The translations under genes and the position numbers were made by a program. A stretch of 64,000 nucleotides of DNA from Forficula auricularia (Eukaryota; Arthropoda; Insecta; Dermaptera; Forficulidae). Positions 1 to 10,890 of this stretch are shown one piece after another. Position 1 is the stretch's first letter, and every line of letters begins with the position of its first letter. The DNA is taken from NCBI GenBank assembly GCA_024734495.1, contig JALMQS010000085.1, forward strand, positions 27,031,766 to 27,095,765. The letters are read 5' to 3'. The notes beneath the pieces are model-generated. The model searched no databases. It saw nothing but the letters and a program-made list of their open reading frames with translations, and was not told the origin of the DNA.

Positions 1-253
1 ATTAATATCTTAGATTCTGTCCTTAAAATTAAATTCTTTCTAGTTTAAAATTGATTTGATAATCTGAACCCGAGCTCATTTTTGAAAAACATTCCAACTC
101 TTTTCAAAAATAAGATGCTCAAATCTTTACTTTCTTTTTAATGTAGTTCATCTTATAGAAAAATTGTTCACAATTCTATGTGGATCCAAATAAGTTCAAA
201 ATCCCAAAAGCATATCTCCTGGCATTTGAATAAAAAGCTGGAAGAGAGTTCCA
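1..253. other. AT-rich sequence, nothing identified
   Basis: I see no open frame of note and no recognisable repeat boundary before position 254, where similarity to the 31.7-34.7 kb region begins. Confidence 0.4.
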
Positions 254-851
254 GCATATACTATATATATTCATCTAGATTAATTTGTAACAACGCTTAG
301 AGAAATTTCTCTAAAAAAATTACCCTCTTGCCTAGAATCGAACCGACGTACTCTTGAACTATGGTCGTCAGCTCTAACCACTAGACCAATGTCACATTAA
401 AATTTATATCTTGATTTCTTTTACTAAAACTATATATTTTTGATTTAGACTTTGTGTCTAGATAATATTGTATTCATTTGAACTCGAATGAAAATGAAAA
501 AACACCAATAGATTTTAAATTAAGAAACATTAAATATATATTAATTAACGAGGCAAATTTGAAATATAATTTAAACTGATGGCTCCAATCGATTTTCATT
601 AACCAGGCAAATTTGAAATTATATATATTCGAATTTTGAAATGAAAGACTCCAATTCATTTTAAATTAAGAAACATTAAATATATTGATAATTGTTCCTC
701 TCCCCCCCCCCCCCTCGGCACTCAAAAATTAAAGATGCGAAACTTTTAAGAGACGATGTATTTTCGGTAGTTTACGGGTATACATTTGGAGTGTGGTTTT
801 TTAAGAGGAATAAAATTTTTGGACCGAGACGCTGCCCGCCAGGGCACCAGC
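254..851 (-). repeat. Dispersed repeat, copy 1 (uninterrupted)
   Basis: The reverse complement of this stretch matches 31772-34748, except that the second copy carries a 2.3 kb RTE retrotransposon. This copy reads through the insertion point near 660-672 and so is the empty site. It contains a tRNA-like segment at 321-395 and a poly-C run near 703-715. The short open frames here also appear on the opposite strand of the other copy and show no coding signature. Confidence 0.75.
321..395 (-). repeat. tRNA-derived sequence (pseudo-tRNA or SINE head)
   Basis: On the minus strand there is a good pol III A box (TGGTCTAGTGG) and a near-perfect B box (GGTTCGATTCT) with tRNA-like spacing, followed by a T run that could act as a pol III stop. 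The T stem does not pair properly, so I do not call a functional tRNA. A 75 nt copy on the plus strand is at 34589-34663. Confidence 0.55.
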
Positions 852-1239
852 CTTCGGCACGCCCTCGAAGCTCGTTTAAATATAATGTCTTGTGGTGTTT
901 GCTCCATAGTTGTCTTTTTTCAACCTGTACTACCATTTCCTGAAGTTTTTGCATCCAGATTTTTCAGAATCTCGATTTCTAGATCTGCAATAAATATCCC
1001 AGCAAAAGTTTTAACGTCTATTAATTAAGTTTAAATCACACTTCAGCGGATATAATATAAATTTCATCATCTCCTGATTTTTTCTAAAATCTTGAAATAT
1101 ATTTGAAAACGAAACTAAAACAATAAAATTAATCATTTCAGCGAATATTTTGCAATCAATTTATTCTTGATTTAAACTCAATCTAAAATTTCTTAGATTT
1201 TTCAAAAATACGGTTGCCAGAACAATTTTTCTTAAAAAT
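852..1239. other. AT-rich spacer, nothing identified
   Basis: No supported gene. The overlapping short frames at 786-1028 extend from the repeat above and are not conserved as protein. Confidence 0.35.
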
Positions 1240-1288
1240 TCAAGGGCCGCACATTTTTCAGTAAAGAGCCGCAGGTTCCCGACCCCTG
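1240..1288 (-). mobile_element. hAT-like terminus (fragment)
   Basis: The segment ends in CCGACCCCTG, the reverse complement of the CAGGGGTCGG terminus of the complete hAT MITE at 48737-48949. It is preceded by a similar GCCGCA-containing subterminal sequence. The opposite end was not found. Confidence 0.4.
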
Positions 1289-2160
1289 ATTAGTTCAAAG
1301 TTAAAATTGGTTCAGCCGGTTAGCCACAATAATAGGAATTTTTACTAACTTGGTCACAAAAAACCACTGTTCGGAATTTTTGCTGCCCTGACCCCCATAA
1401 TAGTTACCAATTGGCTTAAAATTGAATTTGGCACAGTTTCATCTTAATTGGACAACAGTAACCCGTGCCGCAATAAGGTTGAAGTTTTTGAAAAACTGAA
1501 AAAACTAAAGTGAAAACCACTCATTCCAGAAACTTGATTCTTGTCTCATTTTCTAGGAAATTTTGTTGGCTTGAAGTTTTACTTAAGCCACTTTTTTGTT
1601 GAAATTTTTAGATTTGAAGATAGGTATCCAGCTTTTTCCAAGTCAGGATCTCATTGCGGAAGGGGTTACCGTTGTTCAATTAAGATGAAACTTTGCCAAT
1701 CTCATTCTTTAGCCAATTATTGGCAACTATTATGAGGGCCAGCACCGCAAAAATTCTAAGAGTGTTTTTTTGTGACCAGCATAATTCACTTTTCCGCGAA
1801 GTTGAAAAAAATTGCCTATCTTTGACGATCGATTGTGGCTAAACGGCTTAACTGATTTTAACTTTTAAGTACGTTATTCGACGCGAAATTTTATGTTCTT
1901 TCATTTTGGTAAGAGTAAAATTTTCTGTAGAACGCATGGTTTTCGAGTTATAAGCGAAAATCTGAAAAAAGTCCAAAATTTTCGTGGTTTTTAGGCCTTC
2001 AAAAATTTAGCACCAACCAGAAACCGTCGCAATCTAATAAAACTCTTATTTGGGATGCCTAAGGTCGATTAAAATTATTTCCAGCTTAAGCAGAAGTTTT
2101 ATACCTCTGATATTAAAATCAGATACCCATTTTCTCCCTAAACTAGGTATTCTGACGTAA
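1289..2160. repeat. Foldback-family (F family) fragment
   Basis: It contains blocks shared with 6700-7290, 10890-11720, 20130-20960, 24180-24880, 46280-46930, 54540-55590 and 60640-61600, for example 'ACTTGATTCTTGTCTCATT' and the GGTTGAAG(T) segment. The ORF at 1541-1735 lies in this repeat and is not a supported gene. Confidence 0.5.
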
Positions 2161-2328
2161 ACAATTTGTATGATTTTACAATATCTACATTATCTACAAT
2201 TAAAATGCTCTGACATACGGAGAGACACTAATTTTCTCTTCAAATACAACACGAGAGTCAAAGGACTCATCTCCGCGAGTACACAGACTAACAGACATAA
2301 TATATTGAGTTTTTATATTTTTGACTGG

Positions 2329-2665
2329 ATATAACAAAGAATAATTGACCTATCAATGAGAAGTGTTTTGACCGCTCTTTATTTAAAAAAGATATTTTAT
2401 CACGAGACTATTGCGGATTATGCTATTAAAGTCTGTGGAGTCTTAAATCTGGACCAAGAGAGAAAAAAGATGTGATCCACTTAGCTACAATCCAACGTCA
2501 TTTTGCGTATAGCCCGCTAGACATTCGGATGGATCACCATGGTGATTTAAGACTCCTAATAATTTTAATAGCATAATCCGCAATAGTCTCGTGATAAAAT
2601 ATCTTTTTCAAATAAAGCGCGGTCAAAACACTTATCATTGATAGGTCAATTATTCTTTGTTATAT
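2329..2665. mobile_element. Palindromic MITE
   Basis: The two arms, roughly 2329-2452 and 2547-2665, are near-perfect inverted repeats beginning ATATAACAAAGAATAATTGA. The right-hand flank up to about 2805 is shared with the flank of a similar palindrome at 60380-60640, so the two are related insertions or sit in a shared older repeat. Confidence 0.65.
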
Positions 2666-3034
2666 CAGTTAGAAAAATTATAAAAATTTATTTAATATCA
2701 TTATTTCAAGTTAGAAATATATAAGTTCAAATATTATTTTCACTCAATATTTGACAAAAATTCACTACAGTTGATTCCTGATTGAATCAAATGTAGAAAA
2801 CATTCGGATAATATATTGAGGCTTCACTAATGGGGTTCTGCTTTACTTTTAATGTAGTTTTTTCCGGACAATACTAGCAAAAAGTTAATGCTAGAGTATT
2901 TAGAACAGTCAATAAGGATTCATAATTCATAAGTCCAAAAATTTTTGCTGTTAATGTATCACTACTAGCCAATAGCGTGCTCGTTTGACAAATCTGTCAA
3001 CACTGTCCGAGCTTGTATATATTTTATCATTGAA

Positions 3035-3205
3035 ATGTCAGATAAAGTACATTATAAAGGAAGATTTACAAAACAAAAAGTTCTTAATAAGCGATTGAAA
3101 GCGGGTGCGACAATGGCTGAAGCGAAAAAACGTCAAAAAAGTACTAAAGTTAACCCACTTTTTAGGTTAAATAAATGCGCTGTTGTCAAATTGTTTTTAG
3201 TGTAA
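3035..3205 (+). CDS. Conserved 56-aa basic ORF inside TTAA element, copy 1
   Basis: The frame starts MSDKVHYKGRF, is rich in Lys and Arg, has the segment MAEAKKRQKSTKVNP, and ends at TAA. The copy at 14010-14180 is also fully open with the same length, start and stop, and differs at 10 of 56 residues. The sequence AG|GTTAAA after the NPLFR codons could be a splice donor, so this may be the first exon of a longer element gene whose remainder is lost. I do not recognise the family. A highly basic N-terminus would suit a DNA-binding transposase or accessory protein, but that is inference only. In the third element copy this ORF is replaced by unrelated sequence. Confidence 0.4.
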   Translation: MSDKVHYKGRFTKQKVLNKRLKAGATMAEAKKRQKSTKVNPLFRLNKCAVVKLFLV

Positions 3206-3310
3206 ATTTTTCATTATTTATTTATCCATTATTATCTCAGAAACTGTGTTATAACGATGAATTAAAATTTTCTTAAAATATGTATTGGTTTAATGTTGGT
3301 TTAGTTTTTT

Positions 3311-3840
3311 AGATTCCGCGACATTTCAGCCTCCGACAAAATATCCCCGACAAAACATCCCCCGACAAAATATCCTTCAGACAAAATATCTCATGACAAA
3401 ATAACCCTTCCCCTCGTGAATCTTATGAGTAATGCAAATCGACTCCGGTTCGGTTAATATATATTCACCGAAACTCCGAAAGTTTAGTCCGGGCGGGGTG
3501 TGTTTCGGGCTCCCATTTTTTTTCTAATCAAACACACATTGAAAACCAAACCAGCCAATCGTCGGGCGGGGTGTGTTTGGGGCTCCCATTTTTTCCTAAT
3601 CAAACACGACAGACAGCAGCACTTTCAAACGGCTAATTAGCCGCCAAAATATGAAAGTCTGTTTATATTATTCAAAACTATGATTATAAGCTTCTCACTT
3701 AATCTCTTTTGTATTCTCCCTTATACTGGGGAATATTTTGTCAGAAGATATTATGTCGGGGGATATTTTGTCCTTGGGATATTTTGTCGGGGGATGTTTT
3801 GTCGGGGATATTTTGTCGGGGGCTGAAATGTCGCGGTACC
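3311..3840. mobile_element. 530 bp TIR element with CGACAAAATATCC repeats, nested
   Basis: The termini are inverted repeats of CCGCGACATTTCAGCC followed by several copies of CCCGACAAAATATCC. It is flanked by a perfect 8 bp duplication AGTTTTTT (3303-3310 and 3841-3848). TTAA element copy 2 has the uninterrupted target near 14278. An 8 bp duplication fits hAT or P-type elements. Inside are two direct copies of a segment starting GGGCGGGGTGTGTTT (about 3491 and 3565). The minus-strand ORF at 3695-3925 is made of the repeat motifs. Confidence 0.75.
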
Positions 3841-4095
3841 AGTTTTTTATACCAATGGTAAGAAGAGGTTCTGAATTATAATTAAATATGTATGTAAACT
3901 TTCCGATATCCCGTATGTAGTGCAATGTATAAGGGTCTGAAAAACTCTATCTTTGGAATTTAATATCTCCGCAACTATATTGTTCATAAATTTCGTTTTG
4001 CCTCTAATCGATGAAGAAGTATTTACATAGTAATCTGTCTAAATTTCAAAAAAATCCTAAGAAAACCTCATATTATGGTGAATTAACTACATTAA

Positions 4096-4384
4096 ACGGA
4101 ACCCGAAAAAACTCTAGCCCTAGCCCGCGGTGGCCGCCCTTCTCTCTAAATAAAGATAAAGTCTGGTTCAAGGTTAAATACATTAAATAATATATAATAG
4201 ATATATATCAACAGGTAGATCTAAATGTAAACCATTTTTATTTGACTTTATAAAAGAAATAATAATTAAAACTAAACTTTTTAAAGGTCATCTTTTGCGT
4301 GATCTTTAAAACTTGTAATATTAAACTATTTTTTTTTCTCTGAATTATTGATTAAAAATGTTTATGATAAAGTTTTATACTTTA
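4096..4384. other. Unassigned spacer
   Basis: AT-rich with a small GC-rich patch near 4120. No open frame or clear repeat end was seen. Confidence 0.3.
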
Positions 4385-4895
4385 CCATACAGGGTATGGT
4401 CAAGTATTGTAATTCGTGCATGGAAAAAGTGGTTTTTTTCCTTCTTTTTTTCGAAATATCTCAAAAACGGCTTAAACTATTTTGATTTAAAAAATTGAGC
4501 GAAACCATGGCATTTTGCTCTATAAAAAAGCTCTAATAAGTTTTTCGAGATAATAATTGTTTTGTCAAGATGTCTGTTAGTCTGGTTGTCTGTTAGTTAG
4601 TTAGTCTGTCCGTTACCAAACTCTTGTGGACGAGCCAGCTCAAAAACTAGTTTGAATATCGAAACCAAATTTCACACGTAGTTTTGGTCCATTGAGATTA
4701 AGAGCTGATTAGATTTTGGTCAATATCGACCCAAAATTAAGGGGGTGGATCGGGGTTAAAAATTAAAAATCTAGACCATTTGAGCAAACTCAACCAAATT
4801 TTGTATACATAATCAATGGGACCCCAGAAGTCTAAAAATGCAAAAACTAACCGCCAAAATGGGGGAAGGGACTTATTATAAACAATACAAATTCA
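4385..4895 (-). repeat. Poly-C tandem element, partial copy
   Basis: This is the reverse complement of the right-hand part of 7625-8800 and 40385-41200. It starts at the hairpin-like TACCATACAGGGTATGGT and contains one 'AAAATTTGGTTGAG' type unit in reverse near 4790-4850. Confidence 0.6.
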
Positions 4896-4996
4896 TATTT
4901 TCATATAAATGATTGCAAGGTTTCAAGTGGAAGTGGGTCAAAAATTGATCCAAAGATTTGACTCTAGAAACATAAAATAACGATAATGTGTGTGAG

Positions 4997-5205
4997 TAGT
5001 GATGCCCAAAGCAAGACCAAGACTTTGCTTTGCTCATCACTAATATTAATACTCAAAAACAAAATAATAATAATATTTTTCTTAAAAGTGATCAGGACTT
5101 TCTAAACACCCTATAGAAGACTTTATAAGTGACTTTACATAGTGATGAGCAATGCAAAGTCTTGGTCTTGCAGACTTGGTCTTGGTCTTGCTTTGGGCAT
5201 CACTA
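4997..5205. mobile_element. hAT-type MITE
   Basis: The inverted termini TAGTGATGCCCAAAGCAAGA are flanked by an imperfect 8 bp duplication (TGTGTGAG at 4989-4996, TTTGTGAG at 5206-5213). Length is 209 bp with no coding capacity. The ORF beginning at 5142 is fortuitous. Confidence 0.7.
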
Positions 5206-5213
5206 TTTGTGAG

Positions 5214-5454
5214 GGTCGGCAAAATTTTGATGGAATATTAAATTGTCAACAGAAATATATTAATGTGAAAAATTTTAAGAAAATTGGTAGCAAGGAAGTG
5301 GGTCAAAAAATGGTCCCAAAATTTGATTATACAAAAATAAAAACGTGTGAATAATGTTTACTTGATTTTGTTTTTCCGAGAGTAGCAGAGTTGTTGATTT
5401 AAACAGAAATCAATGAGGTTGTTCTCTGCTTGAAGCAAATAAACGTATACATTA
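5214..5454. other. Unassigned spacer
   Basis: No recognisable feature. Confidence 0.3.
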
Positions 5455-6596
5455 GGATGGGTCAAAAAAATCCATTATTATTTTTTTTACAAGGGACACG
5501 GAAAAATGGGTTGCTAGACACCATTCTTTCAAATATGAGCTCTTAATTTTAATAGGAAGATCCTCCGGCATCGCAGTTTTTTATTTTTTCTCAGTCTAAT
5601 AGAAAAAATTAATATCATCGTTAATTGAGTGTACAGAAAAATGTTCTTGAAGACTTTCGTAGATAATTTTAATGCTCTATCATAAATGGTATCTATATAT
5701 TTTTCCGTAAATCTCACCATTTGAAAGATATTGAAGATTTAAGTTTGATTATTTTAGCACAAATTTCATTTTTGTTTATGAATTTTATAACTCGACAATA
5801 AATGTGCTATTATAAAATACTGCAATAGAAATTTTTATAGGAAATTAACTGCTCTATAAAAGGGTGTCTTATGTTTTGGCGATTAAATTAAGCGTTCAAA
5901 AGATATTCATCATCAAACTTTCATGTGTAAAGATTTTAAGAGTTTTTGATTAGATATTCGAAAATTAAAAAAATTATAAATTTTTTTTATTTAAATTTTG
6001 AAAATAAAACTCAAATAATACATATATTAATGACAAAAATGAAATTTTGTATGAAATTCAAAAATTAAATTGAAATTTTTCAGAATATCTAATCAAAAAC
6101 TCTTTAAAATCTTTACACATGAAAGTTTGATGATGAATATCTTTTGAACGCTTAATTTAATCGCCAAAACATAAGACACCCTTTTTATAGAGCAGTTAAT
6201 TTCCTATAAAAATTTCTATGTGCATATTTTATAATAGCCATTTATTGTCGAGTTATAAAATTCATAAACAAAAAATGAATTTTGTCTTAAAATAATCAAA
6301 CTTAAATCTTCAATATCTTTCAAATGGTGGAGTTTACGGAAAAAATATAAGATACCATTTTTGTAGAGCATTAAATTATCAACTGAAATTTTTCAAGAAC
6401 ATTTTTCTGTACAATCAATTAATGATGAGGTATGAATTTTTCTATTGGACTGAGATAAAAATAAAAAACTGCGATGCGGAAGATCTTCCTATTAAATATT
6501 GAGAGCTCATATTTAGAAAGAATTTTTTTAAGGTGTCTAGCAGCGCATTTTTCCGTGTCACTTGTAAAAAAAAATAATGGATTTTTTGAACCACCC
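5455..6596. mobile_element. 1.14 kb near-perfect palindrome (foldback element)
   Basis: The arms are inverted copies of about 530-570 bp meeting near 6010-6030. The ends are GGATGGGTCAAAAAAATCC and its counterpart GGGTGGTTCAAAAAATCC, each next to TA (5453-5454 and 6597-6598), which suits a TA-target (mariner-type) foldback MITE. ORFs at 5529-5720 and 6442-6669 fall in the two arms. Confidence 0.7.
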
Positions 6597-6699
6597 TAGA
6601 TATATATAGAAAACAATTTTTTATTGATTGTTTTAAAATATTAAAAAATACACAACTTTTAAAAAACAAATCTTAAAAACGTTTATTTTTTTTTTATTT

Positions 6700-7290
6700 T
6701 ACCGAAACGTTTAAATTTCAAGTTTCTAGGATGAGTGATTTTCATTTTATGAAGGAAAAATTGCGATTTTTTGCAAAAAATTGCAGTTTTTCAAAACTTC
6801 AACCTCACTGCGGCACAGATTACCATTTATCCTATTAAGATGGAACTCTGTTTGAATTGTCGCAAATGTAATCTAGTTTAAAAATGTATAGCGTGGTCTT
6901 TGTCGAAAACGTTCTCTTTCATGGTCAAAATGGCAAAATATCGAAAAAAGTGCGAGTTTTTGGGTGATCCGGGAGGGGAAAACTTAAATTTTACGCTTGA
7001 GCCTTAACGGTTGGTCGGAGGAAAATACCTAAATAAAAAAATTTGTAGGAAATTTTATGAACTTTCATTTTGAATAGGAAGCTTATTTAAGAAAAGTTGA
7101 TAGTTTTCGAGTTATAAGCAAAAAAAATGGACATTTTTCACTATTTTTCGCATTTTCTACAATGTTGCGTCACGAAATTTTGACGGGAGACCTCAGATTT
7201 GGATTCAGGGCCCCAAAAAACATATATATGCAAAAAATCAGAACTACCCCAAAACATTCCTGATAAAAACACAATTTGACTGGACTACTA
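6700..7290. repeat. Foldback-family (F family) copy
   Basis: It shares long blocks with 10890-11720 and 60640-61600, including the segment ending CACAATTTGACTGGACTA at about 7269-7286, which is the terminus of the family. Confidence 0.6.
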
Positions 7291-7624
7291 TAAATAAGAA
7301 CAAATTTGATATCTTAAGCTTTTTGGAAAATGATCAATCAATCATTTTTATGCTGCCTTCCGGCCCCTGGGCAGGTCGAAGTATTGAATTCACAGAGGGA
7401 CGGGACATTCAGCTAGTAATATACTATATATTGTTGATTGATTGTTTTTCGTATTCAATAAATATACACCTACCATTCTTTTATAAAAACAATCACAAAA
7501 CATTTATTAAATTTACAAACTTTTCGGGAGAAATTCTACATTTATCACTTTACATATAGTTATTTGGAAAAATATTTGCTTTAAAAACGAAATATAAAGC
7601 AATTATAAACAAATAAAAAAATAA
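7291..7624. other. Unassigned spacer with a short ORF
   Basis: A plus-strand frame at 7323-7559 (78 codons) has no recognisable domain and no second copy. I do not support it as a gene. Confidence 0.3.
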
Positions 7625-8800
7625 GCTGACGTGTTCTGATGTGGCCATCCACTTGATTTTACCATACAACCTGGCCCCTTACTTACATTAATATTTAATA
7701 AAATTATTTATAATCATGTAGGGGAGGGGGGGTTAGTTTTTGCATTTTTAGACTCCTAGGGACACACTGATTATGTATACAAAATTTGGTTGAGTTTGGT
7801 ACAAGAGTCAAGATTTTCATTTTTTGAACCTCCACCCCCCCCCCCCCCCGCCCCCATTTTGAGCGGTTAGTTTTTGCATTTTTAGACTTCTGGGGACCCA
7901 CTGATTATGTATACAAAATTTGGTTGAGTTTGGTAAATGGCCAAGATTTTCATTTTTTGGCCCCCCACACTTTGGGAAGTTAGTTTTTGCATTTTTAGAC
8001 CTCTGGGGACCTACTAATTATGTATACAAAATTTGGTTGAGTTTGGTAAATGGCCAAGATTTTCATTTTTTGACCCCCCCCATTTTGGGAGGTTAGTTTT
8101 TGCATTTTTAGACTTCTGGGGACCTACTAATTATGTATACAAAATTTGGTTGAGTTTGGTAAATGGCCAAGATTTTCATTTGACCCCCACACTTTGGGAA
8201 GTTAGTTTTTGCATTTTTAGACCTCTGGGGACCTACTAATTATGTATACAAAATTTGGTTAAGTTTGGTAAATGGCCAAGATTTTCATTTTTTGCCCCCC
8301 CCCCCCCCCTTCCCCTCCATTTGGGCGGTTAGATTTTGCATTTTTAGACTTCTGGGGGTCCACTGATTATGTATACAAAATTTGGTTGAGTTTGCTCAAA
8401 CCATCTAGATTTTTAATTTTTAACCCCCCTCCACCCCCCCTTAATTTTGGGTCGATATGCACCAAAATCTAATCAGCTCTTAATATCAATGGACCAAAAC
8501 TATGTGTGAAATTTGGTTTTGATCTTCTCACTAGTTTTTGAGCTAGCTCGTCCACAAAAATTTGATAACGCACAGACTAACAACCAAACTAACAAAACAT
8601 TTATTAATTCGAAAAATATAATTTTTTCGATGTGCACTTTTAGGACTTTTTTGTAGAGCAAAATGCCATGGTTTTGCTCAATTTTTTAATCAAAATAGTT
8701 TCAGCCGTTTCTGAGATATTTCGAAAAAAAGAAGCAAAAAAAAAACACTTTTTTCATGCACGACTACAATACTTGACCATACCCTGTATAATAAAGTAAA
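7625..8800 (+). repeat. Poly-C tandem element, longest copy
   Basis: It opens with GATGTGGCCATCCACTTGAT and closes near ACTTGACCATACCCTGTAT. Between about 7732 and 8470 lie six tandem units of 108-134 bp, each containing TTAGTTTTTGCATTTTTAGA, ATGTATACAAAATTTGGTTG and a C homopolymer of variable length. The 40385-41200 copy has three units. The Pro-rich ORFs at 8033-8239 and 8272-8472 are translations of the units, not genes. Confidence 0.8.
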
Positions 8801-9165
8801 AAGTCGATCTGTGTCGTAGGACACCGGATAGGAACGAAGTTCCTTATTATAAAAATATTAATTTTAAGTTCTATTCTAGGTATAAAGAAAAATAATTATT
8901 CGGGTATACATTTTTTATTATGATTTTTTTATCGATAAAAAGCAAAGAAACTACTTTATAAAATTATCTTAACACCTTTATTTTATTTACAATGATTTAT
9001 AAAAATATATAATATATAATAATAATAATATACAAAAGAAACAGGTATTTATATGAATAATAATAATTAAGCCTAATTATGTTCTATCATAGAAACTATA
9101 GCTTTATGGTAACTAAAATAAGATATATATATTTGTGATTCGATTTTTGCCAAATATCTCGAGAA
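8801..9165. other. AT-rich spacer
   Basis: Simple AT-rich sequence with an AAT microsatellite near 9010-9030. Nothing else identified. Confidence 0.3.
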
Positions 9166-9242
9166 AACAGCATCGATAGTAGTAAGTACTAAAATTAATT
9201 ACAGTTATTAATGGTAATAATAAATTTATTAAAAATGTATAT

Positions 9243-9340
9243 AATTTTCATACCATACCTTGGATCTTTTGTATTTTTTTCTTTTATTCTTTGTCGATAC
9301 TCTTGTTGATATTGCCTACTTGTTTTTTTTTTTTATATTT
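9243..9340 (-). CDS. Possible exon encoding a basic EYRQR motif
   Basis: On the minus strand the segment is bounded by an acceptor-like TTTCAG and a donor-like AAG|GTATGG. It encodes RQYQQEYRQRIKEKNTKDP if one base is dropped from an A homopolymer. The motif resembles that of the putative exon at about 9471-9543 (KAEYQKRYREREKKK). As written the exon carries a frameshift, so it is either broken or mis-sequenced at the A run. Confidence 0.25.
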
Positions 9341-9470
9341 TTCTCCGATACTGAAATTGATTATAAAATCATTAATTTCTCGTCTGATGTCTACTAACTT
9401 TACAGTCGTATTTAAAATTACACTGCAAAATATTATAATATATATAATATACGGTATATAAATTATATAC

Positions 9471-9543
9471 CGTACCTTGTTTTTTTTTTTTCACGCTCCC
9501 GATACCTTTTTTGGTACTCGGCTTTTTTTTCGTATTTCTTTCC
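9471..9543 (-). CDS. Possible exon encoding a basic AEYQKRYRERE motif
   Basis: A minus-strand open stretch ending KKYEKKAEYQKRYREREKKK lies between a polypyrimidine-AG acceptor (CTTTGAAG) and a donor-like AAG|GTACGG. The phase at its 3' side (2) fits the next putative exon at 9243-9340. Short, Arg/Lys/Glu-rich YRxR motifs of this kind occur near the N-terminus of several transposon proteins, but I cannot name the family. Confidence 0.25.
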
Positions 9544-9761
9544 TTCAAAGAAAATAAAATAAAAAAATGTTAAAATTAAATCCATGAGTGCTAATCGAGG
9601 GAGGGGATGGAGAGGTGGGTACTGAACAAACTTGTTTGGAAATATTTTTGAATTTGAGAAAAAACAGTATATGAATTTATACAATGTTTTACTCAGTATA
9701 TTATATAAATATCTAACTAATAGATACTCTAATAATAAATAAATAAATAATCTTAGATATT

Positions 9762-10169
9762 TTAATAATAATTCATCAAATCCTCGTTGGAAATCAAATT
9801 CCAAGGAATTTTTTCTTCTTCTTTAATTTTTATTTCCTTAAATAGAATAAATAAATAATAAAATTCAATTAATTAAATAAATAAATAAATTATAGGAATT
9901 AGTTATGAAATCAATTAGGGATTCACGGGGATTTTACACATACACCCACGATTAATATATAACGCTTACCTTTAGTAGATTTTTTTTTAATTGATTATTT
10001 TCTTCTATTAGCTGGAAATATAATAAATAAATTAGTAGAATTATTGCAATATTCTTTTATTTATTTTCATTTCATTTTCATTTATTTATTAATTAAGTAA
10101 GCACACCTTTGTTATTTGTTGCTGAATAACGAAATGTTCTGAATGTTCTGTCTCTGAATTCGATGCCAT
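9762..10169 (-). CDS. Candidate small three-exon gene, 59 aa
   Basis: Three minus-strand segments join in frame, all phase 0. Exon 1 is 10169-10107 (MASNSETEHSEHFVIQQQIT + K) with donor AAG|GTGTGC. Exon 2 is 10011-9970 (LIEENNQLKKNLLK) between TTTCCAG and AAG|GTAAGC. Exon 3 starts at 9836 after TTTAAG and ends in TAA at 9762. The product would be charged, with a short Leu/Ile heptad-like stretch that could form a coiled coil. No homolog is recognised. A GC-rich patch immediately upstream could be its promoter. Three consistent phases with good splice sites are unlikely by chance in so small a space, but no second copy or transcript supports it. Confidence 0.3.
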
Positions 10170-10430
10170 TTTATTGAATTCTATTATTCTGTCTATTAAA
10201 TTAATAAAATTTTTAAAGAGGATTATTTCGATAAATAGAAGCAGAGAGGTAGAGGAGGGTAATGAAATAATACCTGTTGAATCGAAAGATTCAACATCGA
10301 ACAGCATCGATTCCCGACCAGAGCGCAAGCCAGAGGCCCCGCCCCCAGAGTGGCTGAGTGGATGCGCGCCATGAGCATTGGCTCGCTTGTTTTTATTTAA
10401 CGTTACGGACACTTTTCACAGACTAGGGTA
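10170..10430. promoter_or_regulatory. GC-rich patch upstream of the candidate small gene
   Basis: A locally GC-rich stretch includes a GC-box-like GGCCCCGCCCCC near 10336-10347 and stands out from the AT-rich surroundings. It lies just 5' of the putative minus-strand start at 10169. The ORFs on both strands here (10089-10412, 10174-10374) are a by-product of base composition. Promoter function is inference. Confidence 0.25.
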
Positions 10431-10439
10431 CCACCCCGA

Positions 10440-10890
10440 GGCGTCCCATAAGTTCACTTCGTTCCAAAAATAGTAATTATCATAGGATCACTATCCATCC
10501 AGTCTTAAAATTTGTAAAATGAATAGAAGTTTAAAATAAAAAAATTATTAAAAAAACCGAAGAGTACATACAGTTTTAAAAACAAGATTAAAATGTTCAA
10601 ACTCAAAAAATCGCACATAAAAACACTTTAAATAATTTTTTTGTATTTTTTTCTAAAAAGTATGTAAAAAAACAAAAATTTCAAAAAAAAAAAAACTTTG
10701 AATTTGGACTATTTCTGAAGAAGTTATGTGGAAAAAACCTAGATAAAAATATTATTTTTTTTTTCAAAATTAGATATCTTTTAAACCGGTGTTCAAAAAA
10801 ATTTCAAAATTTACCAGGAAGAGTTTTTTGATGGGTGCTAAAAAATGTCAAAAAATGAAGAAAATCAAAAATTAAAATTTTTAAAACCGT
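10440..10890. repeat. Dispersed repeat shared with 56130-56390
   Basis: A-rich sequence that matches the inner part of the TIR element at 55680-56442, for example around TCCAGTCTT..AAATTTGT and AAAAACAAGATTAAAAT. No coding potential. Confidence 0.5.

Larger units (their letters stand above)
2853..4091 (+). mobile_element. TTAA-flanked TIR element, copy 1 (Kolobok-like)
   Basis: The ends are TGTAGTT...AACTACA, directly flanked by TTAA at 2849-2852 and 4092-4095. Copies 2 (13838-14509) and 3 (26682-27388, inverted) share the body and also sit in TTAA. A TTAA target with termini other than the piggyBac consensus fits the Kolobok superfamily, but no transposase is present and the assignment is tentative. 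This copy is interrupted by a second element at 3311-3840. Confidence 0.7.

Noticed and set aside
321..395. Functional tRNA gene
   Set aside because: A and B boxes are good but the T stem does not pair and the copy at 34589 is inside the same dispersed repeat. tRNA-derived repeat instead.
8033..8472. Two ORFs with repeated FAFLDFWG segments
   Set aside because: Translation of the tandem units, with frames changing where the C runs differ in length.
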